From Phalacrocorax aristotelis (taxonomy: Eukaryota; Chordata; Aves; Suliformes; Phalacrocoracidae): a DNA stretch of 64,000 nt. Of this stretch, positions 35,601 through 49,690 are shown piece by piece. Numbering within the stretch: the stretch's first letter is position 1; the number at the start of each line of letters is the position of its first letter. The notes under the pieces were generated by a model. It was given only the letters and a program-made list of their open reading frames with translations. It had not been told where the DNA came from and made no database searches. Both the position numbers and the translations under genes were made by a program. The stretch covers positions 63,968,205 to 64,032,204 of the forward strand of contig NC_134311.1 of the NCBI RefSeq assembly GCF_949628215.1, in the 5' to 3' direction.

Positions 35601-37679
35601 TGAAAAGATTTTCCATTAGTAACACAAATTGTAACCTTGTCAAATCCTCTTATGTAATGCATCAATGCTGAAAGACATATTCTGCAAAACTCTACTATTA
35701 AATACATAACCTTGGTTCACAGTGAATTTATACTTTTAGCAGTTTCCTTGATTTGTCGGTTATTTGTTTAAGATTTTATGGTTCTGTATATGTACTTGTG
35801 TCATCATGTAGAGAAAATTTTGTAAACATTACTATACTCTTTTTGCATATGTATGTTCTATTGTTATGCTCTCTTTATTTCATAGATAGTAATTAAGAAA
35901 ACTGTATAATGCCATTGCCCTTACACAAGACAGGTGGCTGTCTAAGGAATCCTGTTCCATATGAAAGGCCACGTCTCTCGACCTGTGCATGTATGCCCAC
36001 TTTATATCAGGAACTCCATATTTATATTTCTGTAGGTTCTAATTTTTGTAGAGGGAAAAAGCAATTATGATCTTTCTTTCTGGATGACAATTTAGCTCTT
36101 AATTCACCAAGAGTCCTAATGCACATCTAAATGCATATTTTGATGAATGATATAAAATTTGGTGTTAAAAAGTGCTGAGATTTGCTGCATGATCAGTGTC
36201 CCTGGTGAATGTAAACTTTTGCTTAACCATAAACATAGGAGGCTAAAGGTACTGTAGTTCTCTGATTGACATCTTTATTATTTTTTAAATTTAAAAGTAC
36301 AGTCGTTCATTGTATAATTTAAGTTTTTACTACTGTGGATAGGGTTATTTTCGTGTGAACACTTCAGACAAAGCCATTAAAAGTTTTGCAGAATTATGAA
36401 ATAATTTGATACTTATCATTATAATAGAATCTATTTTCCATAAAACATTTTCAAAAACTTTTGACTTCATTGTACGGTGAATTTAAATAATTGTCTTTGC
36501 ATTTCACCGTGACCTGTCCCTGCATTTCATTCTAAGTTGTACTATGTACCTATGGTCTGATGGTCATGCTGTTTCTGCTGCCTGGTGCAATCTTTGTTAA
36601 AAGACAGTAAGGTTTGAATTTGTACATGGAGCTTAGGCAGAATGAATATGCTAATAAGATCCAACCTCAGGTTGCACACTCAAATTACTATCAATTGTGC
36701 ACACAATTCTTCCAGGCTATCTGTTCTGAAAATAAGTACTAAATTATGCATTCAATGTAGTGTCATGTATGAGTACAAAAGATGAAGTTGCTCAAATATT
36801 TCCAAATAGGAATATTTGTGTGTGCAAATATGATGCAATTCAATTATTTGATGTGCCCACTTTAGCAATTTGAAAACAGGGAGGCAAAAAACTTATTGTA
36901 CTGGAAGGGGGATTCCCTCTAGGCAGGCAACTGAGCCTGTGACCTATAGTGAATATATGTATTTCAGTTATCTAGCATCAGTCATCAGCACATCCTTTCA
37001 AATCCCCAAGGCTGAATAAGGCCCTGAATGTCAGAAGAAAACAATTAGAAAAACGTTATTGAGAGCTGCCCTAGAGAGGGATATGTTGTCAAGAAACTAT
37101 ATTGCTCATAGCTGCTGATCAAACCCAGGCAGATTTGCTAGGAGGATACACTATGGTCACAACTCCATGATTGCCTAGTACTGAAAAAAGTTCACATTTG
37201 TCCAAGTAGAAGACCATATGCAGGCAGTATATGTGCTCTGTTGGACTGACTCTCCTCTTTCACGACCTTGGTTTCATTGTCCAGTTGTTCAAGTGTGTCA
37301 GTCCATTTTCAGAGTAGCAGGTAAGGGGTAAGACAAACTACATACAACAGGAATATAGGATGTATTTGATAGGATGTGTTTTCAATACATATCAGTGAAT
37401 ATGATAGTAGATGAATAACAGACTACAGTCAATAGTCTCTGACCCACATATATTCTTTAATAGCTCTAAAATTTTTTAAACTATAGCTGCCAACCCCATA
37501 TACTCTGTCTCTTGTACTGCAAGGCATACTGTAGATACCATCAGTATTGTTCTAAGGCACTGAAACTTTATAATCTGTAAAGGTTTCCCAAAGTAAAACA
37601 CATGGATTAACAACAAAAAGCAGCTATATATACACACATACATATATAAAACTCAACCCCACACTTGCATTGCAATGAG
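29653..37679. other. Unique AT-rich sequence, nothing recognised
   Basis: No gene, CR1 or LTR segment was recognised over 8 kb. It holds a short TTTG-type microsatellite near 33813-33838 and several A or T runs. Open frames reach about 100 codons without any domain. Confidence 0.5.
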
Positions 37680-38545
37680 AAATGAATGGGGAAGGTCTGA
37701 GGAATGTATGGCGGAAGCACAACTGTGGGAGAAAGAAGAGCGAGGTCTTTGCAACCAGTTGGATCTTGTGGGAGGAAGAGAAATATTTGGGATCCTCCTG
37801 GAGGAAGATGGTCAGGAAAGTTAAATTCTACAGAGACAGGAGGTCCAGATCTACACTGGCTAGATTGATATGATTTGAAGTCATAAAGATGCAGAAGAAA
37901 ATAACTTTTTGATCAATACTGGAACAGGTTCTCTCTGAGGATGCTTGGAATATTGGCCTCTAATGCAAAGCTGTGATCTCATTGCTGGCCATATAAGTGA
38001 ACCCTTCATGACACTGGTTTCCCAAGCCCAAAATCTTTTCTCAGTGAGGGATAAATTGCCATGAGTTGTGGTTGCAGCTGTGTCCCTGGATCAGTATTGC
38101 TACTCCAAGTCAGGAGAAGACATCTGCACTGTAACTTTGAAGTCCTGTAGCAATGGTTCTTGAGCTGATGAAACCCAACTACGCAGATGGGGTCTCCTCT
38201 CCTCAGTGAAAAATGGCAATGGCCTGAAAAGGACCTGAGGTTATATAGAGGTCTCTTGAGTCCAGGATGCAAAGTTGCTAAATTGGATTGCATGGGGTGT
38301 AAATGGATAGCTGTGAACAGTAGGGGGATGGGCATCATGCCACAGATCATTCAGTCATCACAATACATGGTACGAAGACGGCCAATGTGGTCCTGGCTGT
38401 TCCAGCTGTGATGGTGTGCACAGAAGTCAGCGGAGATTCTTTGACTCTGGAGACACAGTTTGTTCACAATTCAATGAACCCTGAAAACACCGTACGACTT
38501 CAGGACCTTTGCCTGTCATCCTGTAATCACAATTTAATAAATTTT
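37680..38545. other. Unidentified block of higher GC content
   Basis: This ~0.87-kb block is less AT-rich than its surroundings and ends at 38535-38545 with an AATAAA-containing A/T tract. Several open frames of 60-114 codons lie on both strands and none resembles a known domain. It could be an exon of a long non-coding RNA, a decayed LTR or processed sequence, or just local composition. No family could be recognised. Confidence 0.3.
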
Positions 38546-41500
38546 TTAAAGTGTTTTTGTAAAAGCAAAGAAAAATTGTTATATTTTGAAAGTTTTAAGT
38601 GCTAAAGTTTGAATATCTGCAGTTAAAAATATATCTGTATTTGTTAAAGTCAGTGTTCTTTATTGTTCAAAGAGAGGGGTATTTCACCAACACTCCAGGG
38701 AAGGCCTTCTAAATGAGTTTGCATAGAGACCCAAGATGGATTTGAAACTTCCATTTTGAGCTGGGACTTCCATTTCCAAACTCAGGAACTGGAAGTAAGG
38801 GCTGCATGCTGAGACAAGCATCTGCAAGAGACAACATGGAGCTGAAATTGCTAAAACTTGCTTTCAATTTAGGTATACTCAATTAAATTAAACCACAGCC
38901 AACATAGTCCTGCCTGAATTTTTGGGTAGGAAAATTCTTTTCAAAATTGATTTTCAATAAACACAGTTTATAGTCTATGTTCTGATTCACACACGCAGGT
39001 TATTGGAACGAGGATCTGAATTGGAGTTGCTGAGAAGAGCAGTTACTGTCAAGAACTTGAAATGTGGGACATTAGGAGGTTGGCAATTTCAAACTACCAA
39101 GAGTTATTGGGTTGGTTTCCTTTTTTTTACTTTTATGTGGTGTTGCATTTTCAAGCAGAGTAAAAGCAAATATTTCTGTGCCCACAGATGTTCATAATAT
39201 TTTTTCAAAAGACATGTAATAACTAGATATTTATTTTAGGTGATAATCTGAAACCTATAGGTGAAAGATACTGAATTAGACTGCTATGTAACATGACCGT
39301 TATATTCCATTGACCCCATGTTGGTCCATATGTTTAAATGAACTTTACTTCTTTGATGTAATTTTTTTTTCTACATTCGCTCCAATAATTTTGTTATTTA
39401 ATAGGATTTACTGTGTCTTTCAACATTAATAAAGGGCTTGTGAACTTCACTCTAGCTACAATTATAACAGCAAACTGGAAATTATTTAAGAAGTACTTGC
39501 ATACAGAATAACAAATACTTGAGACCGGGCTGCCTCAAAGGAGAAGAATATAATGCATTAATTTCTTGGTGGTCTTCATGCATCAGACATACTGAATGAT
39601 GAGAAGGGCTTATTTTCAATATGAAATGTGTTCAAGCATGTTTGTTTTTTTTTCCCCCACAATTTGTGGTGCAACAAAAACTCAGGTTGCTACAACACAG
39701 CCCTGACCAATTCACCCTACGGTATACGAAGTGACCAGGGGTTGCCCTGTGGAGTGCTTTTATTTTCTGAGCCTTCACTAGGTCTTTGACACAGCTGTGG
39801 ATAGACCTACTTCTCTGAAGCAGGTTTGGGCCTTTGAGGAGTACTGAGGACCCAAGATGATGATAATTTGAGTGACAGGGGATTTCTGCTTTCCTAAGGA
39901 CTTTGGTGCATCACACCATCTGTTAGACAGAGTTGTTACACTAGGAGAGAGAAGGCAAAGAAGCTGGAGAAAGGGTACCAGCGAAATTTCCAGACACAGT
40001 GGAAAATTTCCTTAACCGTGACCAGAGGTCAGCTATCCTGTGGGTTTTCCCATGTTTGAAACAGAGTCCTCTGCAGTGATGGATGTGGGTGATGGTTTTC
40101 ATAGAAACCTGCCCAAGCAAGTGGACTAAAAAGATAAAGCTAATTCTGAGTACAGTTACTAGCCCTCCAACCAGTGTTGTCAGCTTCCTGCCACCTTCTA
40201 GAGACTTTGACGTTACTTTCCTTGTGCAGTGGAGCTGCCTGATGTAGACTTTTCAATCATCCCATTTTTTTTTTAGAATTTGCATACACCTTTCATTTTT
40301 GATCTGCTTTTCATATTTGTCTGATTTTAAAAGCATAATTATTCTATCCAAAACCAAGACATTTATTTTTAATTTTTTTTTGTAGTAGACATAAACCTTA
40401 AGCAAACAGTATTACAGGTTCAGACCACATCAATGATGAAAGAATTTGAGGCTTGTGTTCTTTGTTCCCTTGTGATAGGTCAAGGAGAATGACAAAATTC
40501 TGATGCAACATTAACATAATTTGCAGGTTGCTCTAATGATGCTATAACTGCCTATGTTTAGCAGTATAAAAGGTGTCATATAATACAAAACTAACCATAT
40601 TATAACTCTTTCCAGATCATATGGGATAATATGGGATATGATTTTTCCCTCTAGACTGAAAAACAAATTTGGGATGAATTAAATCAGTCATATATGCCAC
40701 TATATTTCCATTTTTATGTATCTGATGCCCTGCTTCCTGTGGTCAACTTAAAGGACATTGTAATAGATCTCTGGCTAAGTTAAAACTAAGAGAAACTCTA
40801 AAATATTTTTGATTTGGCTAGGAATTACTTCCTACATTGAAAATTTATAATCAGATAAAAGGCTAATAAATTATGGAAAACTGAAATCTCTAAAATGCCC
40901 TCACAGAAATACCTTTGATATTTGGCGAAATAGAACAATTGATCAAAATGCTGAATGCTCAGTTTTGTTGTTTGATGTTTTTGAAAAAAAAAACTATTAA
41001 AAAAAAGGCAGAATCCTATCAGATGTTTGAGAGTAAAGTAAATAGGATTGAATCTCTGCATTTTCACAGTAGTTAATATGTAGACAGAGCACTTTTATAG
41101 AATTAGTTTGGCTCCTGTTCATAATCTAGCAATATCCATATTAAATTTCCATTTAAATCTCTTGTACAGATGAATAAGTAGGGGATTAACATATTTTTCT
41201 GCTGTGTTCTTAGTATTTATCTTGACAGTTGTCTTCTCTACACAATAAAAAAAAAGTATAATATCCACATTTGGGCCACAGATGAATTATTTTCTAGATA
41301 AATAATGAAACCTTTGGTTTTAGAGATAAATGCAGCCACATTTTTCTAAACATTTTCTTAATATTGTAAAAGTTAAAGAGGAAAATTCATCTGGGTACAG
41401 AGGATTTGATACATTTTTTGTCTTATCTAAGGTATTTCAGAAGGGCAAAAGGGCTTTTCCCTGTGCATTCTGCAGTCAGGATGAGAAAAGAAATCCCACT

Positions 41501-42439
41501 AACGTCACCAGGTATTGGACTGGGCCCTAATACAGCAAAAAAACATTCCCTTTTGCAGCAGGGAGGAGGGCAAGACCAAGAACTTTCAGGTATGAGTTAC
41601 ATTTTCTGGGGGGACCCTCATTCAGAGACAGAGTTTGAAATTTTTTCATTTGTGAGAAAGGGCGAAGATGAGGAGATAAAAATATTTCTTAAGGAAGTGG
41701 CCAGCTGCAGAGTAGTCGAGATTTGGTTTCACAGGTTTTCTTTTCCCTATTGTGTTATTTTAATTTTATATCAGATTTCTGGTGGAATAATCAATTTACT
41801 TTGCACTTTGCATTCACAGTAAGCCTTGTGCTAAAGTAGACCTATTAATCTGTTTCCCAGAAATTTCAGATTTATATTCTCCCACATGAGACCGAGGTGA
41901 AATACTGATAGCTGTAGGAATTTTATAAGTGTTATTGGTTTAGTTAAATATTATTTTATAGAAAAGTCGTTAGTGTTTGAAACATATTAAAAAGAGCTTT
42001 ATTCCACCAAATAGGTAGGCAGCACTCTATAAATCAGACCTTTAAAGTGTCTCATGCTGGAAAAACAACTACTGAGATATTGGCAAATCACTACCTTCTT
42101 TTCTTTTAATTTATTTTATCCAGAAAATATAAGATCTATTACTGTCTCCTACAGATACTATGCTGAAGAATTCTGCAACGGATGTAATTTCCTTTTTGAT
42201 ATCATATTCAAGTTTTTTAAGGACATTCATTGTTTTGTGACAGGTGAAAGGATATTTCACTACAGAGAATTTAGTAGGCTTATGAATATTGATAAGCATA
42301 CTTTTCACAATTGAACAACAGACAACCGATTTAGCAATTTTCATATACAGTGGATTATAAGGTTTTCTGGTTTTTGTCCTTTCCCCATTAAATTATCTTT
42401 TTTTTTTTCTTTAAAGTCCAAAAAAATTAGAATATCATC
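38546..42439. other. Unique AT-rich sequence, nothing recognised
   Basis: No gene or repeat was recognised. The slightly GC-richer part at 39700-40250 was read on both strands without finding a known family. The 138-codon frame at 41406-41822 has no recognisable domain. Confidence 0.5.
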
Positions 42440-42880
42440 CTCTAGTGTTTTAGAGGCTGCCAAATACCACCCACAATTAGAAAAATGCCAGGCTCTTTGC
42501 AAACCACCCTTCAGCCATCACAGTGACAAAATAATTGTAGAACTCCTAAGATCAGACAAACTGCACGGGAACAGGACACTCAGCCTTTGACAGAAGCTGG
42601 TGGGCTATTAAGGAAGTAGCCAAGTAGCAGCATACTGTTCTGACACTTTTCTTGCTGCCGATGAATACAGAGTGACTCCTCTGAGTGAATGCCAAGACAT
42701 CATGATTAACATAATTAGAGCATACCTTTGTGGCACAGTTATATCTGTACGAAGTTCCAGCATGCAAGGCTTGGTCTTAATTGGTGATATGCCTCATTAT
42801 CTAAATATACAGTCTCTGAATTCAAAGGCTGTCAAAAGGAGATGGAATAAAACTACACTTTATTTGCCCTGATATTTCCT
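42440..42880. other. Candidate conserved non-coding block
   Basis: A repeat-free block of balanced composition with motifs often seen in conserved enhancers: CATGATTAACATAATTAGAG (42701-42720) with a TAATTA core, ATTAAG, and TGACAAAATAATTG near 42521. Not coding by frame. Conservation is inferred, not observed. Confidence 0.22.
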
Positions 42881-45800
42881 GATTAAAAACTTAAATATAT
42901 CTTTTTTTTCTCATAGGCTTAGAAGAAAAATTGTGCTTTGTTCTGACTTTATGCTTTATATCAACAGCTGAGCCAGATAAAACATTCTTTCTCTACAAAA
43001 TTCCCCCAAGTGCCAACTGCCTAAACAATAACACATGTAAGGAAATCACACTAATTACTGTTCTATTGTAGGTCTAACTGAAGGGGCAGAGCCCCTTCAG
43101 TGCATGGCCCATTGTGCCTTTTCAAATATACCAATATATTAAAGTGTGATACTACATAGGTACGATGCCTGAAACCCAGGAGTCTTTAAAAGCCCTCACT
43201 AGAAATTCTATTTAAAGAAAAATAGTCTAATCCATTATATAATAATAACAGTTCTTTTCCTTCTGAAGACCACCTTTCATCAGAGTTAAAAAACTTTTCT
43301 GCTGATATCCTCTTGCTTCATGGCTCCTATTGTTTTCATTCCTCACCTCTCTCTGTGTCTCACTTGGCTTCTCCATTGCACCTGAATCCCTCAGACAAAA
43401 ACATGACTAAGGCTGCATTTCCTGAGCTGGAGTTCTTCAGTTTATTATGTCATAAAGCAAATTTGAAGTCTACTTCTGAATCTGGGAGTAAATAACCAGT
43501 TATATCTGTAAAAGGTAAACCTGGTAAGAGTACATGAGATGGGCTACAAGGTTAGCAGGTTAGTGCCTTGTGGCCTGACATGCTCCTTTTCAGGTAGATC
43601 AGCTCATTCTAGACAGCAATAGACCATGCATAGTCAGCCTATTAACTGGTCATGGTCAGCCATCCCCTGAGGGAGCCTCCCGCAGCACATGAGCAGGAAC
43701 ATCGGCTTGGTCAGTCTTTATTCAGTCTAAGGAACGGCAGCTTGGGAAAACTCTTCCTAATCTCTTCTCCAAATACTTGCAGTTGACACCAGTGTTTATC
43801 TTTGCTGACATCTTTTACTTTACCCCATATTATCCTTCAGGTCTCACATGGATGTTGCTGTTTCTCATTATATTTGTAAGAATTATCCCTTTTCTTCCTT
43901 TACCAGCCTGTTCAACTCTTTCTTATCTAGTCTGTACACTACACAGTGTGCTTTTTCTTAAGTCAGGTCTTTGAGAAAGAGATAATGTTCAGCTATATTT
44001 TGTACAGCAAAAGCATAGCAGACCTTCATGGTGCTTTTGGATATTCTTGTGAACTGGAGCTGGTAAAAAAACCAGACATCTGTTATTTGTTATTAAAAAT
44101 TTGCATTTTAAATTGCCCTCACTTTGCAGGAATCCAAAATAATCCAATTCCATTTTCTGAAGTTTTTTACAATTTGTGAAAGTGCTTACATTTTTTTTTT
44201 CAAAACCGTTAGATAAATTATTGATTTCTAGCATGAAATTGTTTATCAAAGTTCTGAAAATTAGATCAGGCATTTTTCACTATAAGGATTTTTTCCAGTT
44301 CTCACACATCCCATATTTTCTTCTTTCCTTCTTAAAAAAAATCCCTCCCCCAAATGAAAAGTCTATTCACAAGCCATTACTGATCTCTCAGCAAAAAATG
44401 CCTTGTGATTTTTGAACCAATTATCCATGTGCTGTATTTTTCAGAGTTCATACTTGTTCTGGTGAGCTTCTCCCCTTACATAAAAAAAAAAACTTGAAAA
44501 AGCATGAAGATCAGTGCTGAAACTGAAGGCCTGGTTCTGTGATAAGGCTTTTCTGGGTAGATGATATTATATGCCAAAACCTAATGTTGCAAATAATCTG
44601 GCTATATTTTGTTTTCACTTAGTATCTTAGCAGGTACTGTTTGCTATGATGGTTATTTTTTTCCATTCACAATTTTTAAAGGCAAGGAAGAAAGGACTGA
44701 ATGAAATAATTTACACTTCCTGACCTCCCACACACATGCTTATGCAGATATTTTAGGCAAAGAAAAAAAACCCACTTTCCATTCATAAATCTCTGTTGCA
44801 ATTAATTTTTGGTAAAGATAATGATAAAAATCACTAAGAATTAGTTCCAGATAGTACAAATCTGAATATCCCTATGTAAGAAAAAGAATGGAGATAACAT
44901 AAATAATTAAGTAATGTAATTTCAAGGAACGATTCTAGGCTTGCTAAGTAAGATTTTTTAAAGTGGTCTTACGTAGTGTGAGATGAGTAACATGATTAAG
45001 GCTGGAAATAGTTCTTCAGTATAATCTTGTGCAAAAACTATTAAAACAGCCATAGGCCTCTTACCCTCTTCCCACCAGAATATCAGGAAAAATTGTCATT
45101 GATTAAGTAGTATCAAGTTTTCAACCTTCATCTGCCACTAACAATTGCTTTCTGTAATACCTTAACGCTGAAAATTTTCAGTTTTCTTCAACCTTTATGT
45201 ATTTCTATGTAGTAATGGTAAAATAGACCAAACCTCACTCTACACTAGGTTTAAAAATCTGGTTTTCCTTAGGGCCAGCTACTGAAATGTGGATAGTGTC
45301 TAGGAAGTCCAAATACCACACTTAATAATGAGGTTTATATTGTGTTTAGTTGGAGCTATGGTCAAGGGAAGATGCCTGTACACTATGCTGTCTCAGGAGG
45401 AAAATTTGGACGATTTCTGCTCCCTGTTTTCCAGAGGCTGTAATGCAGGTCTAAGGAAAGATGGAACTGAAGAGTTGTTGTACCTAAAATAAGTACTCAA
45501 AATGCTGTCTTGTTCCTCTTGCTAAAGCCTGTGGATGTCTAATTTCATTAGTTACTTCTGTGTTTTAATTTTAATTTTCCAGTTACTCCGGCGTTTTTTT
45601 GAGTCTTCCCACAGTTGCTTTCATCCAAGCAGTTTGGCACATGAGCACACATGGCTTTCCAGATTTAGCTGTTTCTCTAGCTGTTTTAGTTCTCAAAGTG
45701 TGTGAAAAAGAAAGGTGATGGCACAGTGCCTGCAGAGATACAGAAGAGCGAGACCCTTCATGCCTGGGTTTTGGAAGCAGACTCCAAGCCTGCAGCTCCT

Positions 45801-48800
45801 CTTCAGGGGCACATCTTTGCTCTGACTCTGTGGTCACAGTCCCTCTGTGCCCTTAGCCAACAAGGACCTGTGTCAGACCTGAAGACTTATACCTACACTG
45901 CCTTCAGTTTTTCCTAGGAAGATCTAAGCAACTTTCAGGTCAGTTCATACAGCTCAGCTAAGTACATACTGAGAGTACTGAACTCTTCTTATATGCTCTA
46001 TAGAGTGTCCTCCAAAACATACTTCACATTTGGGGAAAGAAAACATCATGTTTTCCAGTGCTGTCATAGTGGTTTTCATTTATATACAACAGCAACAGAA
46101 AAAGTTAAGCTTTGAGTGTTCATTTATTGCTATGCATAGTTATTATACATAATAGCGTAGTAGCATATATGCAGGAATGTAAATAGTTTGTCCCAGGAAC
46201 CTCACAAATATTTTGTAGGGAAAAAATATTGCTATCTGGACTCTAGTCTTAGAAAAAGACAGCTCCCTACACTAAATTATACAAATCAAAGAGAAAGGGG
46301 TCTTCTGAAGTGAAGGATGTGCAACAAAATGTTCATAATGAACAAAAATTTTGCCATTCCAATGCCTGGGAAGCCAAGATTAATTAAGCCAATAATAGAT
46401 TTTGTCCTTTTTCTAATTTTCATAAGGATGTGCTGATATTCCACAACATACTTGATATGTGTTCTTCAAATAAGATGAATTTAAAATGTGTGGAGACAAA
46501 GAAAATCCAACACAAAATCTATGCACTGTTGACATACGACTCTGAAGACCCAGGATCAGCTCCATGGAGAAAACCAGACCAATATGCAAAATCTAATCTT
46601 CTCTGTCAGAAGTCGTCAGACCTCACATCTAACCTTTACATCCCATGATGTTATTGACTATTCTGATGCCATCAGCAAAGCCATATAACAAATTGGTGCA
46701 TTTAGTTCTGTGACAGGTTTCAGGTAGGTAAATTATATTCTACAATACTAAAGCTTGTCATAGCCTTCATTTGTACCCCACTGCAAAGTTTTTGTAAACA
46801 TGTCTGTGCAGAATTACTCACCACATTCTCCATTCTCTGGGGCTGGCCAGGATATTGTGTAAGTTAAGGAATGTTTAATAACATTTGAAAAGGGCTATTT
46901 CTTTGGGAGAAGACACACACTTTATTAGTTACATGAAGAGCCTTCTGAACTAGACATCTACTTCTCACTTGGCATGAACTCAAGCTTAGTATAAACACCC
47001 ATAAAGCACTCTTCTATATTAACCTGTTTGTTTATTCTCACAAGTTTTATAACTTGTATGTTTGAACAACATTTAAGTATTCAAGGTCCAAACCGGAGGT
47101 CACCCTGAACAGAATGAAGTGTACCTAAATCTTTTCAGTAATAAGAGGAAAACTTGTAAAAAGGTATTATAGTAACCAGCCATCTTTTTGAGTGATTTGT
47201 TGTACGCTTGAATAGACAACTGAAAAAATACATTGTGTGTAAGAATTCTACCCCCCCCCTCTTCCCCAAGACTGGAGTGCATGAAATACCTGATGTACTG
47301 GGGAGTGATTTTGAAGTGGAAGACCTAGTGGTGTGCCACTACTTGCACTTGGAGACCAGCTGTGCCAGTTGCTGTATTGGAAGAAATGCCTGCTGTGCAT
47401 CTAGTCTGCATGTGTTACTTAATTTCCTGAATTATCATATTCTCGTAATCAGCTTCTGAGTTAAGGACCAAAATTGAGGATCCAGGTGAGCTGCAAGGAT
47501 TTAATGTCTAGAATGAAATAGTCTATTTTGTCATTTTATTGTTGTGCAATCTAGTGGTACATTTATTCCATGTATCTTGTCTTAGCCACTGAACACTTCT
47601 TTTGATTCCACTTCATCTAATTGATCTAAATGATATTTCACAAGCTCAAGAGACTTAAGCAGTTTTATAAGAATCAGATGAGGGCACATCTACCAGGGAC
47701 CTGCAAAATAAATAAATTTGTCAGCCCCAGTGAGTGGAGGCAGTTGAATTGTTCAATATGAACAATACATTTACTGCTTTTCTCAGTATGTGTACTGTCC
47801 CTGCATTGGCCACAATTGTGATGAAGTTTTACATATATGTGGCTGCTTGGATACAGATGCTTTGAAAATTAGAGCTTGAATTGGCACTACCAAGTAACAC
47901 TCACACATTTCTTGACAGGATGAAGGCTGGATTAGGCCTGTAGGATTTTACTTGTTCTTTTATATATCCCATAAGCCGTGCAAAGAGATTTAAGATTCAT
48001 GCTGTAAGATTGTTCACAAAATAGCAGAACTCTTTCCGTTTCTATTTGACTCAGTTTATGGGAAGAATTCAGGATAAAAAATTGCAAGACCAGAATCGGA
48101 CTTTTCCCTGTGCTTTAGGAAGCCATGTAGGATAATGTTTTCATGGAAGAACTATAATGTTCCCTAATGGCTGTGAATGAAATTCTTGTTTATTGCCTAT
48201 GAACATCTCATAAGATGTAGTTTAAGTCCACAAATCCAAGAAGGAATTACTCGATTATGTGGCTTCTGGATCATTGTATCTTTTTAATGATAAATGTATT
48301 GTAAGATTGGGTGGGCATGAATGCTTGACAATTTAATTTCTCCAATTTGGATAGTAGCATAAGATAAACTAATGCTGCTTCTTCCTCCTGTACAGATGTT
48401 TTAAAGTACTTCTAGAAATATGCTGTAGTAGTGTACTGAAAATTATTTGAATGGTCTCTGACGTTATCTCAAATCTTCTCTTAGAGGAACTCCTGCTGTT
48501 AAAAGTATGTTCCTATTTAAAGGACGACATCCACTGCCTGTCAGCACCGTGTCTAATCAAATGCTTATTTATGGTTGCTAGACCAAGTTTAACTGGAAGG
48601 TTTTGGGTACAGCACATGTGTACTCAGTCTACATCACGGTTACTCCTAGTCCTGACTTTCTCTGATGTCGAATTTCTTCATGTGTCTGGTTTAACTGGCC
48701 CATGTGAGTGCATGATGCTCAGGTCTGTGAAGTCTTGTGCTCCTGCAGTATTTCCTTGTGCTGGGAAATAAGGATGAAGGGGGTGGAGCACCTTACAAAA

Positions 48801-49477
48801 CAAGACCCTTATGTGAGTGCTCAGGGAGACAAATCAGCAGCAGCTGAAGTTGCACTTGGGTTTATTTTCTGCTTTCAGTGTTCTGTGAATGAAAAGGACA
48901 GTGCTGAGGCGGTAACACTTTTACAGGCTCCCTAGTGGAGTGGTAACCTTTATCAGGAGAGGGGCAGACAGGTCCTCTCAGCTCCCTCTGATAAATCTGT
49001 TTCTGCAGTAGTGCCAGTGATGACTTTCCCTCTTTCATTTTCAAATGGCATCAGAAGCAACAAGCTTCTAAAAATTGGAAACAATGCCTTGAAAGATTGA
49101 GGTTCATTTGTATATTATAATTTGAGATTCTTTTTAATTTATATCTCTGTAGATGAAAATAGAACTATTCCTCCATGACAGAAGGGGTAGAAACTGAATT
49201 GTTAAAAAAGAAAACAAAACATGACAATGTTTCTAGGAGCCAGATGTTGAGAGATTCTTTCTTTCCCATGAATATGATTTTCATCATATGTTTGAAAATT
49301 AACAATTCAGAATATCTATTTTCATATTAAAATGATAATTTGGGCCTTGGTATTTCAGAACTTAATTTTTTATGCACTAGCATAGAATTTCTTTGGCTAT
49401 GTTCTACTATCTTCAGTTAGAATGGAGGAACAAGCAATCAAGTTCCTAAGCAAAATGACTCTGGCAAACACACTCTG
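42881..49477. other. Unique AT-rich sequence, nothing firmly recognised
   Basis: No gene or transposon was recognised over 6.6 kb. It contains an 11-bp perfect GC-rich stem with a 3-nt loop (43077-43101), a C9 run near 47251, and moderately GC-rich parts (43500-43760, 45330-45960, 48440-49060) with no identified family. Open frames reach 106 codons without domains. Confidence 0.45.
43077..43101. repeat. 11-bp perfect hairpin
   Basis: ACTGAAGGGGC, loop AGA, GCCCCTTCAGT. No U-run follows and the arm is too short for a microRNA precursor. Function unknown, possibly chance. Confidence 0.6.
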
Positions 49478-49690
49478 GCTGTGTTGGCAAGAGCATACTG
49501 AGCGAGTGAAGAGAAGTGACTCTTCACCTCTATTCGGTACTTACGAGACCGAATCTAGTGTCAGCTGTTCAGATTTGGCTTCCCCAACACAAGGACACTG
49601 ACATAGTGGAGTGAGTCTGGTGGAAGGCCACCAGGATAATTGAGGAGCTGGAGTATGTGACATATGAGGAGAGGCTGAGAGATCTGGGTT
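49478..49690 (+). mobile_element. Old CR1 LINE, outer layer of a nest (copy H, upstream part)
   Basis: A plus-strand ORF2 C-terminal segment reads in one frame as LYSVLTRPNLVSAVQIWLPQ, HKDTDIVE, a TGA stop, then VWWKATRIIEELEYVTYEER and LRDLG. This is the conserved CR1 region preceding [10 protein letters not shown]. It breaks off at GGGTTT (49691), where a minus-strand CR1 3' end begins. A CR1 3' tail on the plus strand at 52154-52210, beyond the inserted material, may be its remainder. Confidence 0.82.

Noticed and set aside
41406..41822. 138-codon plus-strand frame
   Set aside because: No recognisable domain, no promoter or splice context, and composition like the flanks.
48451..48935. 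Two overlapping frames of 106 and 75 codons
   Set aside because: Different frames over the same DNA and no domain. Neither is supported as an exon.
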